The position numbers and the translations under genes are program-made. From Pseudomonadota bacterium (GTDB lineage: Bacteria > Pseudomonadota > Gammaproteobacteria > Halothiobacillales > Halothiobacillaceae): a stretch of 45,248 nt of DNA. Below, piece by piece: positions 34,495 to 42,684 of the stretch. The notes beneath the pieces were generated by a model. It ran no database searches. It had not been told where the DNA came from and worked only from the letters and a program-made list of their open reading frames with translations. The DNA lies in the NCBI GenBank assembly GCA_021795795.1, contig JAJYPA010000015.1:1-45248 (forward strand), in the 5' to 3' direction. Position 1 is the stretch's first letter. Each line of letters opens with the position of its first letter.

Positions 34495-36293
34495 TGGCTT
34501 GGCCTCGGGGCCTTCGGGGCATTGGGTGTGCTGATCAGGGCGATAAAGGCGTCTTCCATATTCGGATTGGGGTGTTCCGGGCTTTTGGCCTGCGCGCGTA
34601 CATCTTTGGGGCTGCCTGCGGCGAGAATGTCACCCTGACTCATGATGACGAGCCGGTCGCAGTATTCCGCCTCGTCCATGAAGTGGGTGGTGATCATGAT
34701 CGTAACGCCCTGGTCGGCGAGTTGGTTGATACGTTGCCAGAACGCCCGTCGTTCGATGGGATCGACACCCGAGGTAGGTTCATCCAGAAACAGAATGTCC
34801 GGTTCGTGCATCAGGGCGCAGGCCATGGCGAGGCGTTGCTTGAAGCCCAGCGGCAACAGGCCGCAGCTGGTATCGGAATAGCTCGTCAGGCCGAATTCTG
34901 CCAAAGCCCAGTCAATTCGTGCGGCACGCCGCTGCCTGTTCAAGCCATAGGCTTTGGCGAAGAATATCAGGTTCTGGCGCACACTCAAGACTTCGTACAG
35001 GGCGAACTTCTGCGACATGTAGCCGATGCGCGCGCGCGCCTTGGCAGCCGCAGTGCGCAGATCCACGCCGGCAACCGAGAGTTTGCCCGCACTGGGCAGG
35101 AGCAGGCCGCAGAGCATACGGAAGGTCGTGGATTTGCCCGCACCATTGGCACCGAGCAGCCCGAAAATCTCACCGCGTTGAACGGAGAAACTGATGGCAT
35201 CCACCGCAATGAATGTACCGAAACGACGTGTCAAATCCGAAACAATGATGATGTCCTCACGGTTTTTCACCGGGGCGTTTTTTGGCGTGGTTAGCAGCTC
35301 GGCGTCCGCTGATTCCTTGGATTCCTGATGTTCCTGGTTTTTCCGATGTTGTTGGGATTCCCGTTCGCGCAATTGCAGCACGAACGCATCTTCGAACCGG
35401 GTCTGCAGTGGCTGCCAGGTCACGCCGGGCAGTTCAGGTGGTTGTGCGTTTTCAGCCAGCAGGACGCGTACAAGATCGCCGTCGATGATGGCATCACGAA
35501 CCGCGGGCTGTCTCTGGAGTTCGGCCTGAAGATGACGGCGGACCATGCCGGGCCGACTGGCGCCATACACGCGTCCAGTCAGGTGGGCCGTGAACTCTGC
35601 GGGCGTACCTTTGCCCAGCACGCGGCCTTCGTATAGCAGGATGACTTCCTTGCAGCGTTCGGCCTCGTCAAGATAGGCCGTGGACAACAGGACGCTCATG
35701 CCCTCGTCGGCGACCAGTTGATACACAATCGCCCACAACTCCCGCCGGGATACGGGATCGACGCCGACGGTCGGTTCGTCCAGCAATAGCAGTCGAGGCG
35801 GGCGAACCAGCGTGCAGGCCAGGCCGAGTTTCTGTTTCATGCCACCGGAAAGGCGCCCCGCCAGTCGTGTCGTGAATGGTGCCAGCCCGGTCATGTGCAG
35901 CAATTGGGCGAAGCGTGCTGCCCGTTGATCTGGAGGCAGGCCCTGCAGGTCGGCATAGAGATTCAGGTTTTCCTGAACGGTCAGGTCTTCGTACAGTCCG
36001 AAGTGCTGCGGCATGTAGCCGATGCTCGCCTGTACGGTCAAAGGATCGGCGACGGCATCGAGTCCAAGGACGGTCAGCGTGCCGGAATCCGGTGTGAGCA
36101 AGCCTGCGATGAGGCGCATCAGGGTGGTTTTGCCCGCGCCGTCCGGACCGATCAGACCGGTGACCTGTCCCGGAACAACGCGCAGGGAAACATCCACCAC
36201 CGCCTCGGTGCGTCGGGGTGGCTTGCCGAACGACTTATGTATTCCGTCGGCAATGATGGCCAGCGTTTGGTCATCTGCGCTTTGTGGCGTCAT
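34491..36293 (-). CDS. Double-ATPase ABC exporter subunit (YbhF-like)
   Basis: The 600-residue protein joins two nucleotide-binding domains. NBD1 has Walker A GPDGAGKTT, signature LSGGMKQKLGLA and Walker B LLLLDEPTVGVDP. NBD2 has GANGAGKST and ILFLDEPTSGVDP, but its signature reads LLPLGFKQRLAMA in place of LSGGQ. The linker between them (about 315-350) is Gln/Glu/Lys-rich. It would drive the two permeases; the degenerate site in NBD2 may hydrolyse ATP poorly. It is coupled to the HlyD-type gene by a one-base overlap of stop and start. Confidence 0.94.
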   Translation of the reverse strand: MTPQSADDQTLAIIADGIHKSFGKPPRRTEAVVDVSLRVVPGQVTGLIGPDGAGKTTLMRLIAGLLTPDSGTLTVLGLDAVADPLTVQASIGYMPQHFGLYEDLTVQENLNLYADLQGLPPDQRAARFAQLLHMTGLAPFTTRLAGRLSGGMKQKLGLACTLVRPPRLLLLDEPTVGVDPVSRRELWAIVYQLVADEGMSVLLSTAYLDEAERCKEVILLYEGRVLGKGTPAEFTAHLTGRVYGASRPGMVRRHLQAELQRQPAVRDAIIDGDLVRVLLAENAQPPELPGVTWQPLQTRFEDAFVLQLRERESQQHRKNQEHQESKESADAELLTTPKNAPVKNREDIIIVSDLTRRFGTFIAVDAISFSVQRGEIFGLLGANGAGKSTTFRMLCGLLLPSAGKLSVAGVDLRTAAAKARARIGYMSQKFALYEVLSVRQNLIFFAKAYGLNRQRRAARIDWALAEFGLTSYSDTSCGLLPLGFKQRLAMACALMHEPDILFLDEPTSGVDPIERRAFWQRINQLADQGVTIMITTHFMDEAEYCDRLVIMSQGDILAAGSPKDVRAQAKSPEHPNPNMEDAFIALISTPNAPKAPRPSQ

Positions 36294-37375
36294 CAGTGTG
36301 CTTGGGATGGCTTGGTGATGGTTGATTTATCGGTCGTCGTTTCACTGCCGCAGGGATCTTCGCCATGTAATCGGGGTTTGGCACCCAGTGCAATATGTGC
36401 GGTGACCGGCATCCCCAGTCGCAGTTGCCCGTTCGGGTTACAGGCATAAATCCGGGCTTGATAGACAAGATCGGTGCGCACGGTCGTAGTTTCGACCGTT
36501 TTGGGGGTGAACTCAGCCGTGGGTGAGATGTAGCCCACCCATCCGTTGAAGGTCTTGCCTGGAAAGCTATCGCTGGTGAGTGTGGCCGGCATGCCTTCCT
36601 GCACCAGGCCAAGGTCGGGCTCATCCACATAGACCCGCGCCCAGATCGGTGAGGTGAGTGCCAGCGAAATGACGGGCTGAGCCGGTGAGGCCATGTCGCC
36701 CGGTTCCAGAATCCGGTTGCGGACAATCCCTTGAGCCGGGGCGACGAGCACGGCATCGTCCCGGGCGATCTGGGCACTTCTGACCTGGGCTTCGGCCGCT
36801 GCAACGGCTGCGCGGGCCTGTTCGATGTCTTCCTTGCGGGGGCCGATAATCGCCAGTTTGAGCGAGGCGGTGTCGGCCTTGAGTTGCGCTTCGGCGGCAT
36901 CGCGTGCGGCACGGGCGGAGTCACGATCCTGGGTCGAGGCCATTTTTTGCTTCGCCAGTGTTTGTATCCGGTCGAAGCTTAATCTCTTCTCCGTGAGGTT
37001 GGCCTGGTCGGCGGCCACCACAGCGCGCAGGCGTTCGATATCTTCGGGGCGCGTGCCGTTCAGCAGTCTATTCAGCGCGGCCTGATTGGCGGCAAGGTTG
37101 GCCTTGGCAGACGCCAGTGCGGCATCGAAGCGGCGCATGTCAAGCGTTGCAATTATGTCACCGGAACGGATTGCGTCGCCCGTTTGCACGGGGATCGTGT
37201 CGATGCGACCGGCGTCGTTGAAGGCGAGGTCGACCTGCCGAAGGTCGATGTTGCCGTACAGCGTCAATTCGGTGCGAGTGCCCTGCGAATGAAGGCCGTG
37301 CGCGTAGAACCAGTAGCCGGTGCTGCCTGCAATGATGATCAAAAGCAGGATAATTATCCGAAAGCGCATTGTCAT
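36293..37375 (-). CDS. HlyD-family membrane fusion protein of the ABC exporter
   Basis: The 360-residue adaptor has one N-terminal membrane helix (FRIIILLLIIIAGSTGYWFY), a barrel/lipoyl half beginning YGNIDLRQVDLAF, a long coiled-coil hairpin rich in Ala/Gln/Lys/Glu (about 80-200) and the matching second half with VLVAPAQGIVRNRILEPGDM. This is the YbhG/YhiI type, which links the inner-membrane exporter to an outer-membrane channel. No TolC-like gene is in the window. GAGG lies 5 nt before the ATG at 37375. It is the first gene of the operon and is divergent from prfC; the substrate is unknown. Confidence 0.93.
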   Translation of the reverse strand: MTMRFRIIILLLIIIAGSTGYWFYAHGLHSQGTRTELTLYGNIDLRQVDLAFNDAGRIDTIPVQTGDAIRSGDIIATLDMRRFDAALASAKANLAANQAALNRLLNGTRPEDIERLRAVVAADQANLTEKRLSFDRIQTLAKQKMASTQDRDSARAARDAAEAQLKADTASLKLAIIGPRKEDIEQARAAVAAAEAQVRSAQIARDDAVLVAPAQGIVRNRILEPGDMASPAQPVISLALTSPIWARVYVDEPDLGLVQEGMPATLTSDSFPGKTFNGWVGYISPTAEFTPKTVETTTVRTDLVYQARIYACNPNGQLRLGMPVTAHIALGAKPRLHGEDPCGSETTTDKSTITKPSQAH

Positions 37376-37513
37376 CGAGTCCTCTGCTGCAAAACTTTGT
37401 TGCCGCATTTTGGCGCCTGAATGCTTAGCTTGTATAGAGGTTTATTCCCGCGCGGAGCGTCGGTGGGCTGTTAGAATGCCCGCCTTGTTTGTTCCGCTAG
37501 CGGATGTATTTTT

Positions 37514-39124
37514 ATGACTGCTCTCGATTTTGCCGCCGAAACTCAGCGTCGGCGCACCTTTGCGATTATTTCTCACCCCGATGCCGGTAAAACGACGATC
37601 ACGGAGAAGCTGCTCCTGTTCGGCGGCGCCATTCAGATGGCCGGTACGGTCAAGGGGCGTAAATCCACCCGTCATGTGACTTCCGACTGGATGGCCATGG
37701 AGAAGGAACGGGGGATTTCGGTCAGCAGTTCCGTGATGCAGTTTCCGTACAAGGATTACATCGTCAACCTGCTCGATACACCCGGTCACGAAGACTTCTC
37801 GGAAGATACCTATCGTGTACTGACGGCGGTGGATTCGGCACTGATGGTGATTGATGTGGCCAAGGGTGTCGAGGCGCGAACCATCAAGCTGATGGAAGTC
37901 TGCCGCCTGCGCGATACACCGATCATTTCGTTCATCAACAAGATGGATCGCGAGGGCAAGGAACCGCTGGAACTGCTGGATGAAATCGAATCCATTCTGA
38001 AGATTCGTTGTGCACCCATCACCTGGCCGATCGGCATGGGTAAGCGCTTCAAGGGGGTTTATCACCTGTATGAAGACCGAGTGATTCTCTACGGCCCATC
38101 TCTGCCGACACGTGCGCAGTCCAAAACCGAAATCAACGGGTTGAATAATCCCGAACTGGACGACCTGCTGGGCGATCAGGCCGATGAACTGCGCATGGAA
38201 ATCGAACTGGTGCAGGGCGCGGCCGATACGTACGACCACGAAGCTTATCTGCGCGGGGAGTTGTCGCCGGTCTATTTCGGCTCGGCCATGAATAACTTCG
38301 GCGTGCAGGAGCTGCTCGATGGGTTTGTTGAGGCTGCGCCCGGCCCACTACCGCGTCCTAGTACGGCCCGTGATGTGTTGCCGACCGAGGAAAAGTTTTC
38401 CGGTTTCGTGTTCAAGATTCAGGCGAACATGGATCCGCAGCACCGTGACCGGATTGCGTTCTTTCGTGTTTGTTCGGGCAAGTTCACCCGGGGCATGAAG
38501 GTCAAGCATGTCCGGCTTGACCGCGAGATCAAAATTCCCGATGCGCTGACGTTCATGTCCTCCGACCGTGAACGCCTGGAAGAAGCCTATCCGGGGGACA
38601 TCATCGGTATTCACAACCACGGTACGATCCGCATTGGCGATACATTCACCGAAGGCGAGCGTCTGGCCTTCACCGGCATTCCGAACTTTGCGCCTGAACT
38701 GTTCCGTCGGGCGCGACTGCGGGATCCGCTCAAATCCAAGCAATTGCTCAAGGGCTTGAGCCAGTTGTGCGAAGAAGGCGCTACCCAGCTCTACAAGCCG
38801 TTGATCAACAATGATTTGATCTTGGGTGCAGTGGGTGTATTGCAGTTCGAAGTGGTGTCGGAGCGGCTGAAAACCGAGTATTCCGTCGATTGCCAGTTCG
38901 AACAGGTGAACGTGACCACGGCACGCTGGATCGAGTGTGACGATCCCAAGCGGCTCGAAGAGTTCAAGGCCAAGAACGAAGCGAATCTCGCGCTCGACCA
39001 CGCGGGGGATCTCGTCTACATCGCCCCCACGCGCGTCAATCTGCAAATGGCGCAGGAGCGCTGGAAGGATGTGCGGTTCCTCGCCACGCGCGAGCACGGC
39101 GATTACACGGCTACTGAGACGTAA
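37514..39124 (+). CDS. prfC: Peptide chain release factor 3 (RF3)
   Basis: The 536-residue GTPase recycles RF1/RF2 from the ribosome. P-loop [21 protein letters not shown], the switch region [27 protein letters not shown] and NKMDRE are exact RF3 hallmarks (with Val-Ser-Ser-Ser where EF-G has other residues). Length equals that of the E. coli protein within a few residues. It lies alone, convergent with the lipoprotein gene. Confidence 0.97.
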   Translation: MTALDFAAETQRRRTFAIISHPDAGKTTITEKLLLFGGAIQMAGTVKGRKSTRHVTSDWMAMEKERGISVSSSVMQFPYKDYIVNLLDTPGHEDFSEDTYRVLTAVDSALMVIDVAKGVEARTIKLMEVCRLRDTPIISFINKMDREGKEPLELLDEIESILKIRCAPITWPIGMGKRFKGVYHLYEDRVILYGPSLPTRAQSKTEINGLNNPELDDLLGDQADELRMEIELVQGAADTYDHEAYLRGELSPVYFGSAMNNFGVQELLDGFVEAAPGPLPRPSTARDVLPTEEKFSGFVFKIQANMDPQHRDRIAFFRVCSGKFTRGMKVKHVRLDREIKIPDALTFMSSDRERLEEAYPGDIIGIHNHGTIRIGDTFTEGERLAFTGIPNFAPELFRRARLRDPLKSKQLLKGLSQLCEEGATQLYKPLINNDLILGAVGVLQFEVVSERLKTEYSVDCQFEQVNVTTARWIECDDPKRLEEFKAKNEANLALDHAGDLVYIAPTRVNLQMAQERWKDVRFLATREHGDYTATET

Positions 39125-39133
39125 TCTCGCCGG

Positions 39134-39847
39134 TCACTTGCTTTTGAGTTGATCTGCCTGATTATCCAAGGATGAATTTGCCGGCACAGTAGCTGTCAGT
39201 TTCTCGAAATCCTTCGGCGAAATGTACTGAAACAGGTCCTTACCCTTGCTGCTGATGGAAATCAGCAGTCCTTTTTGGGGATAGAGCCAGTACTCGGTCT
39301 TATCCTGAGCCAAGCGTATTTCTTCCGGCTTGCCGAAATGACGATTGATGATATCGATCGTGTATTTTGCTGCGGGGCGATAAGTGATCGATTCGATTGG
39401 GAAGTATTGCGCTTTACGAATGTGCTCGTCTGTCATCGGGTACTTCCAAGCACCACTGGGTGTCGGGTCCGGCTTGGCGTGATTGTTTGCAATCCATTCG
39501 TTCAGTTCCTTGGGATCGGTCTTTGCAACCAACGTGACACCCGCCGTGAGCGCGCCCACATTCATCGTGCCGAAATACGCTTCCAGCGAGGCTTTCTTGT
39601 CGGGATCCACAAAGATGGCTAGTTCCGCTTTTTGGTCATATACCCGTTTGAATTCGAGCAGGGAATCCTTGCCAAGATGCACGCCGAAAACCGCACTGCT
39701 GCCATCCGGGAACACTTTGATATCCCAGGGTAAGAAAGGGTGATCCGGGGCTTTAGCACTGCAGGCCCACAGGGACGTCGCCAGGAGCAGCATCACCATG
39801 ACATGAAAGATGACGAATGGAATACGATCGAAGGGGCTTCGGAACAT
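39134..39847 (-). CDS. Putative lipoprotein of unknown function
   Basis: The 237-residue protein has a signal peptide with LLLATSLWAC, a plausible lipobox ending in Cys at about residue 29. The mature part is soluble, mixed alpha/beta, with TSLEAYF-like and NEWIANNHAKPDPTPS segments, and ends in a charged Gln/Lys tail. I do not recognise a family. The ATG at 39847 was chosen because AGGA lies upstream and the signal peptide is then normal; an ATG at 39886 is in frame. The 3' end comes within 9 bp of prfC, with no terminator between them. Confidence 0.75.
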   Translation of the reverse strand: MFRSPFDRIPFVIFHVMVMLLLATSLWACSAKAPDHPFLPWDIKVFPDGSSAVFGVHLGKDSLLEFKRVYDQKAELAIFVDPDKKASLEAYFGTMNVGALTAGVTLVAKTDPKELNEWIANNHAKPDPTPSGAWKYPMTDEHIRKAQYFPIESITYRPAAKYTIDIINRHFGKPEEIRLAQDKTEYWLYPQKGLLISISSKGKDLFQYISPKDFEKLTATVPANSSLDNQADQLKSK

Positions 39848-40021
39848 TTGCGCGATCCTGAAAACTGAACAAGAATGAGGCTGCAATGTATCAGATGCAA
39901 CGCCGTAATAGGGGTGTGTACCTGAGCATTATGAGCGGTCATGAGTGACTATTGGTGTGGATTTCGTTGCCCTCTTGGTTCTTATGCCTGTATTTTCGTA
40001 TTATCTATCAAGGAGTTGATT

Positions 40022-40828
40022 ATGTTTATTGGTCGAACGGGTTTAGGGCTTACGTGTGCGCTGCTGCTGGGTGGTGCGACGGCCGTGGCATCGGCGGATG
40101 AGATAAAATTCCCGTTGCGGGCCCAATATGAAACGGTGGGTGTGAAACCTATTTCCACCGCTGATTTATTGGCTCACTTCAACGAGTACACGATCATCGA
40201 TGCGCGCTCGGAATACGAATATCAGACACTCCACATCGAAGGCGCCGAATCGGTGCCTTTGTCCTCCCCTGGGTTTGATCTGAGCGTGAAAGCATTGGCG
40301 GACAAGACGAAAAAGCCCTTGGTCTTCTACTGTAACGGCACGACATGCGAAACATCCTACAAGGCTGCCGTACGCACCATGCAGTCAGGAGTGAAGCCTG
40401 TACTCGTTTATGATGCCGGGATTTTTAACTGGGCCGAAGCCAACCCGAGTAAGACCGACTTGCTCAGCACGAAAATGCAGTCGGCCAGCCAGTTGATTTC
40501 GAAGGCTGATTTTGCCGCGCATCTTTTGAGTCCACGCGATTTTTATGAACGCGTCATGGGTGATCCGAATGCGATTGTGCTGGATATTCGTGATGCCGAC
40601 CAGCGAGCGGGCGTTTCCTTATTCCAAATGCGTGACGTGCATGTACCCTTGGATAACGCTCGACTCGCCGATTGGGTGAGTCGGGCCAAGCAGGGGAACC
40701 GCGCGATGTACTTTATCGACGCGACAGGGCACCAGGTGCAATGGTTGCAGTACTACCTCAAAGAACAAGGTTTACACGACTATTGGTTCATGAAAGGCGG
40801 CGCCAAGGCGTTTTACGATACGCTTTGA
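40022..40828 (+). CDS. Periplasmic tandem rhodanese (second domain inactive)
   Basis: The 268-residue protein has a signal peptide (cleavage likely at ASA-DE, residue 25). Domain 1 (about 42-150) carries the loop C104-NGTTC-E (YCNGTTCE) after IIDARSEYEYQTLHIEGA, so a persulfide-forming Cys is present. Domain 2 (about 165-268) keeps the fold (IVLDIRDADQRAGVSL, YWFMKGGAKAFYD) but has FIDATGHQ where the Cys loop should be. Such proteins handle sulfane sulfur in the periplasm, which suits a sulfur oxidiser. AGGAG lies 6 nt before the ATG at 40022. A nested repeat separates it from the next genes. Confidence 0.88.
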   Translation: MFIGRTGLGLTCALLLGGATAVASADEIKFPLRAQYETVGVKPISTADLLAHFNEYTIIDARSEYEYQTLHIEGAESVPLSSPGFDLSVKALADKTKKPLVFYCNGTTCETSYKAAVRTMQSGVKPVLVYDAGIFNWAEANPSKTDLLSTKMQSASQLISKADFAAHLLSPRDFYERVMGDPNAIVLDIRDADQRAGVSLFQMRDVHVPLDNARLADWVSRAKQGNRAMYFIDATGHQVQWLQYYLKEQGLHDYWFMKGGAKAFYDTL

Positions 40829-40866
40829 TTCAAGGCATGGTTGCTTGAGTTCGGCCTGCACAGCAG

Positions 40867-41058
40867 AACCTCGAAAAACCATACCCTTAGGTAAATGCTG
40901 ATTTATTCCACCCTTGGAATAACTCCGCTCGCTCATCGCGGTACCCGCCCGCGATGGCTCAAACGAATCAAAGACTTACGTCTTTTTTCGTGTTGGGGCA
41001 TCCTGCCCCAAGCGGGAAGCACTGAATAAATCAGCGCTTCCTTAGGATTTTTCGAGGT
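40867..41058. repeat. Outer inverted repeat interrupted by a second element
   Basis: AACCTCGAAAAACC (40867-40880) and GGATTTTTCGAGGT (41045-41058) are inverse to each other with a single mismatch, and share the terminus ACCTCGAAAAACC with element A at 1223-1404. Without the inner insertion they would be a short stem-loop with a loop of about nine bases. Confidence 0.65.
40886..41046. mobile_element. Inner inverted-repeat element inserted in the outer repeat
   Basis: GGTAAATGCTGATTTATTC and, on the other side, GAATAAATCAGCGCTTCC are inverse with three mismatches. TTA appears on both flanks (CCCTTA-GG... and ...CC-TTAGG), consistent with a 3-bp target duplication. The interior (about 120 bp) has palindromes around TTGGGGCATCCTGCCCCAA and no gene. 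The remainder of 40829-41212 holds only flanking sequence. Confidence 0.65.
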
Positions 41059-41212
41059 GATCATAGGTCTAATCTTTCCATAAGGGGTATCGATTCCCAT
41101 CCGTAAAGGAAAAATTGTAAAAACGGGTGTTTATATGACTCGATAAATCGGTTTGAACGACTTATTCGGACACAGTCATGATGTTCCTAAAATTTCCTTT
41201 AGAGAGACAGCT

Positions 41213-41734
41213 ATGCGTTACAAGTTATTTGGTTATATCGTTTTAGTTGGCGTGAATCTTTTAGGCATTGTGGCAAGAGCGGATTCCATGCCTGCTGCGG
41301 CTCAGACCGAATTTCAAGTGCTGGGGCAGTCCTTCCCCAGCCTGAAATTAACCAATCAGCAGGATGTCCCCGTCCAGTTGCCGGGCGAGGTGGCGGTGAT
41401 TGTTTTTGCAAACGCGAAGAAAGTCGATGAATGGGCGGATCCCTTGTTGGCGAAGTTTGGTCAAAGGCAAATGGATGCCCATCATCTGGTCTACCTTTCC
41501 GACATCCACCGCATGCCGTGGATGATCAGCAAGATGTTTGCGCTACCCAAATTGAAGGAACGTTCTTATTCGGTCGCCTTGATCCGTGAGGCCAATGAAG
41601 TCCCAGCAACCATCGAGCCGCAAGCGGATTGTCTGAATTGGATTCAGTTAAAATCCGGAAAAATCACGGTGCTCACGCCTGTTTGCACCTCAACCGATCT
41701 TGAAAAAAGACTCGATGCCTTGGCGACGCATTAG
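41213..41734 (+). CDS. Secreted thioredoxin-fold-like protein, family not recognised
   Basis: The 173-residue protein has a signal peptide (helix 5-20, cleavage likely after ARA at 23). The mature part opens FQVLGQSFPSLKLTNQQDV, reminiscent of AhpC/TSA or thioredoxin-like entries, followed by AVIVFANAKKVDEWADPLL, but there is no CxxC. The only two cysteines, C140 and C158, could form a disulfide. The start at 41213 with AGAGA upstream gives a normal signal peptide. It is followed after 49 bp by the solute-binding-like gene, so the three genes up to 45153 probably form an operon. Confidence 0.7.
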   Translation: MRYKLFGYIVLVGVNLLGIVARADSMPAAAQTEFQVLGQSFPSLKLTNQQDVPVQLPGEVAVIVFANAKKVDEWADPLLAKFGQRQMDAHHLVYLSDIHRMPWMISKMFALPKLKERSYSVALIREANEVPATIEPQADCLNWIQLKSGKITVLTPVCTSTDLEKRLDALATH

Positions 41735-41783
41735 AGCTTCGGCCAATTACTGGCCAGAGCAATTGCCCTCCTGGATGAGAGCG

Positions 41784-42677
41784 ATGCGTAAAACCTACAT
41801 TGCGCTACTGGGGTTGTTCATCATCGGCACGAGTGTCCTCGTGTATCGTTATGTCTCGAATCTCGATCAGACCGAGATTCGAATATCTTCAAATCCTTGG
41901 GTTGGCTTTACCCCTTTTATCTACGCACAGGAAAAAGGCTGGTTAAAAAATACACCGTTTCGTTTTTTGTGGCTTGTCGATCTATCTGAAAATCGGCATC
42001 TTTACGAGCGTGGTTTTGTGCAGGGCGTCACCGCCACGCAATACGAGTTGTTGCACTTCGCACACCCTGACGAGTTGGAAGCCGTTTTTTTGACTGATCG
42101 TTCATATGGTGCCGATGCCATTCTTTCCAACCGGACGCTTGCTGCACTGCAAGCCGAATCAAAGCCAATTAAGGTTTATTTGGAACGAGACTCACTTCAG
42201 ATAAATGTGTTCCATTCGTTCATCAATGAAAACGGCCTGAAGGACCATGCTTTTGAACTGATCAACGGTTCTCAGGCAATGATGGTGTTGTTAAAACCTG
42301 GCCCAGAGCCCGTGCTTTTGCTTTCCTACTCCCCCTATTTGACTCAATTGCATCAGCATGGTTTTAAAACCATCGCTTCAACGCATTCACTGAAGTCGTT
42401 TGTCGTCGTTGATGGTTTGTTCGTCAATCGACGCGTATACGCTGAGAACAGAGCAGATTTCGTTAAGCTCAAAGAAATTTTTGATCGTGCTTTGGCAGTG
42501 TTCCATGCGGATCCAAAAACGTACTACGAAACAGTTAAAGGCTATCTGGAAGGGGAAACATTTGATCAGTTCATGACTTCAACACACGGTATCGTCTGGT
42601 TAAATCAGCACGTTGATCCAGACATACTCGCACACCTGAAGAGTCAAGGTTTCCATGTTGTTGAGAAAATGCCGTGA
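41784..42677 (+). CDS. Membrane-anchored solute-binding-like protein (NMT1/SsuA type)
   Basis: The 297-residue protein has one N-terminal membrane helix (ALLGLFIIGTSVLVYRYV) without a clear cleavage site, then IRISSNPWVGFTPFIYAQEK followed by GWL, the opening of NMT1/SsuA/TauA-like binding proteins. It continues with a two-lobe pattern (QGVTATQYELLHF, INVFHSFINENGL, VVVDGLFVNRRVY). No ABC permease or ATPase is nearby. The next gene is a GGDEF-EAL sensor 7 bp away. A role as ligand sensor rather than importer is inferred. ATGs at 41775 and 41784 are both possible; GAGAG favours the latter. Confidence 0.75.
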   Translation: MRKTYIALLGLFIIGTSVLVYRYVSNLDQTEIRISSNPWVGFTPFIYAQEKGWLKNTPFRFLWLVDLSENRHLYERGFVQGVTATQYELLHFAHPDELEAVFLTDRSYGADAILSNRTLAALQAESKPIKVYLERDSLQINVFHSFINENGLKDHAFELINGSQAMMVLLKPGPEPVLLLSYSPYLTQLHQHGFKTIASTHSLKSFVVVDGLFVNRRVYAENRADFVKLKEIFDRALAVFHADPKTYYETVKGYLEGETFDQFMTSTHGIVWLNQHVDPDILAHLKSQGFHVVEKMP

Positions 42678-42684
42678 TTAATCC

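Noticed and set aside
41700..41783. Start of the binding-protein gene at 41700
   Set aside because: This start overlaps the preceding gene and would put a polar stretch of 28 residues before the membrane helix; the ATGs at 41775/41784 fit better.
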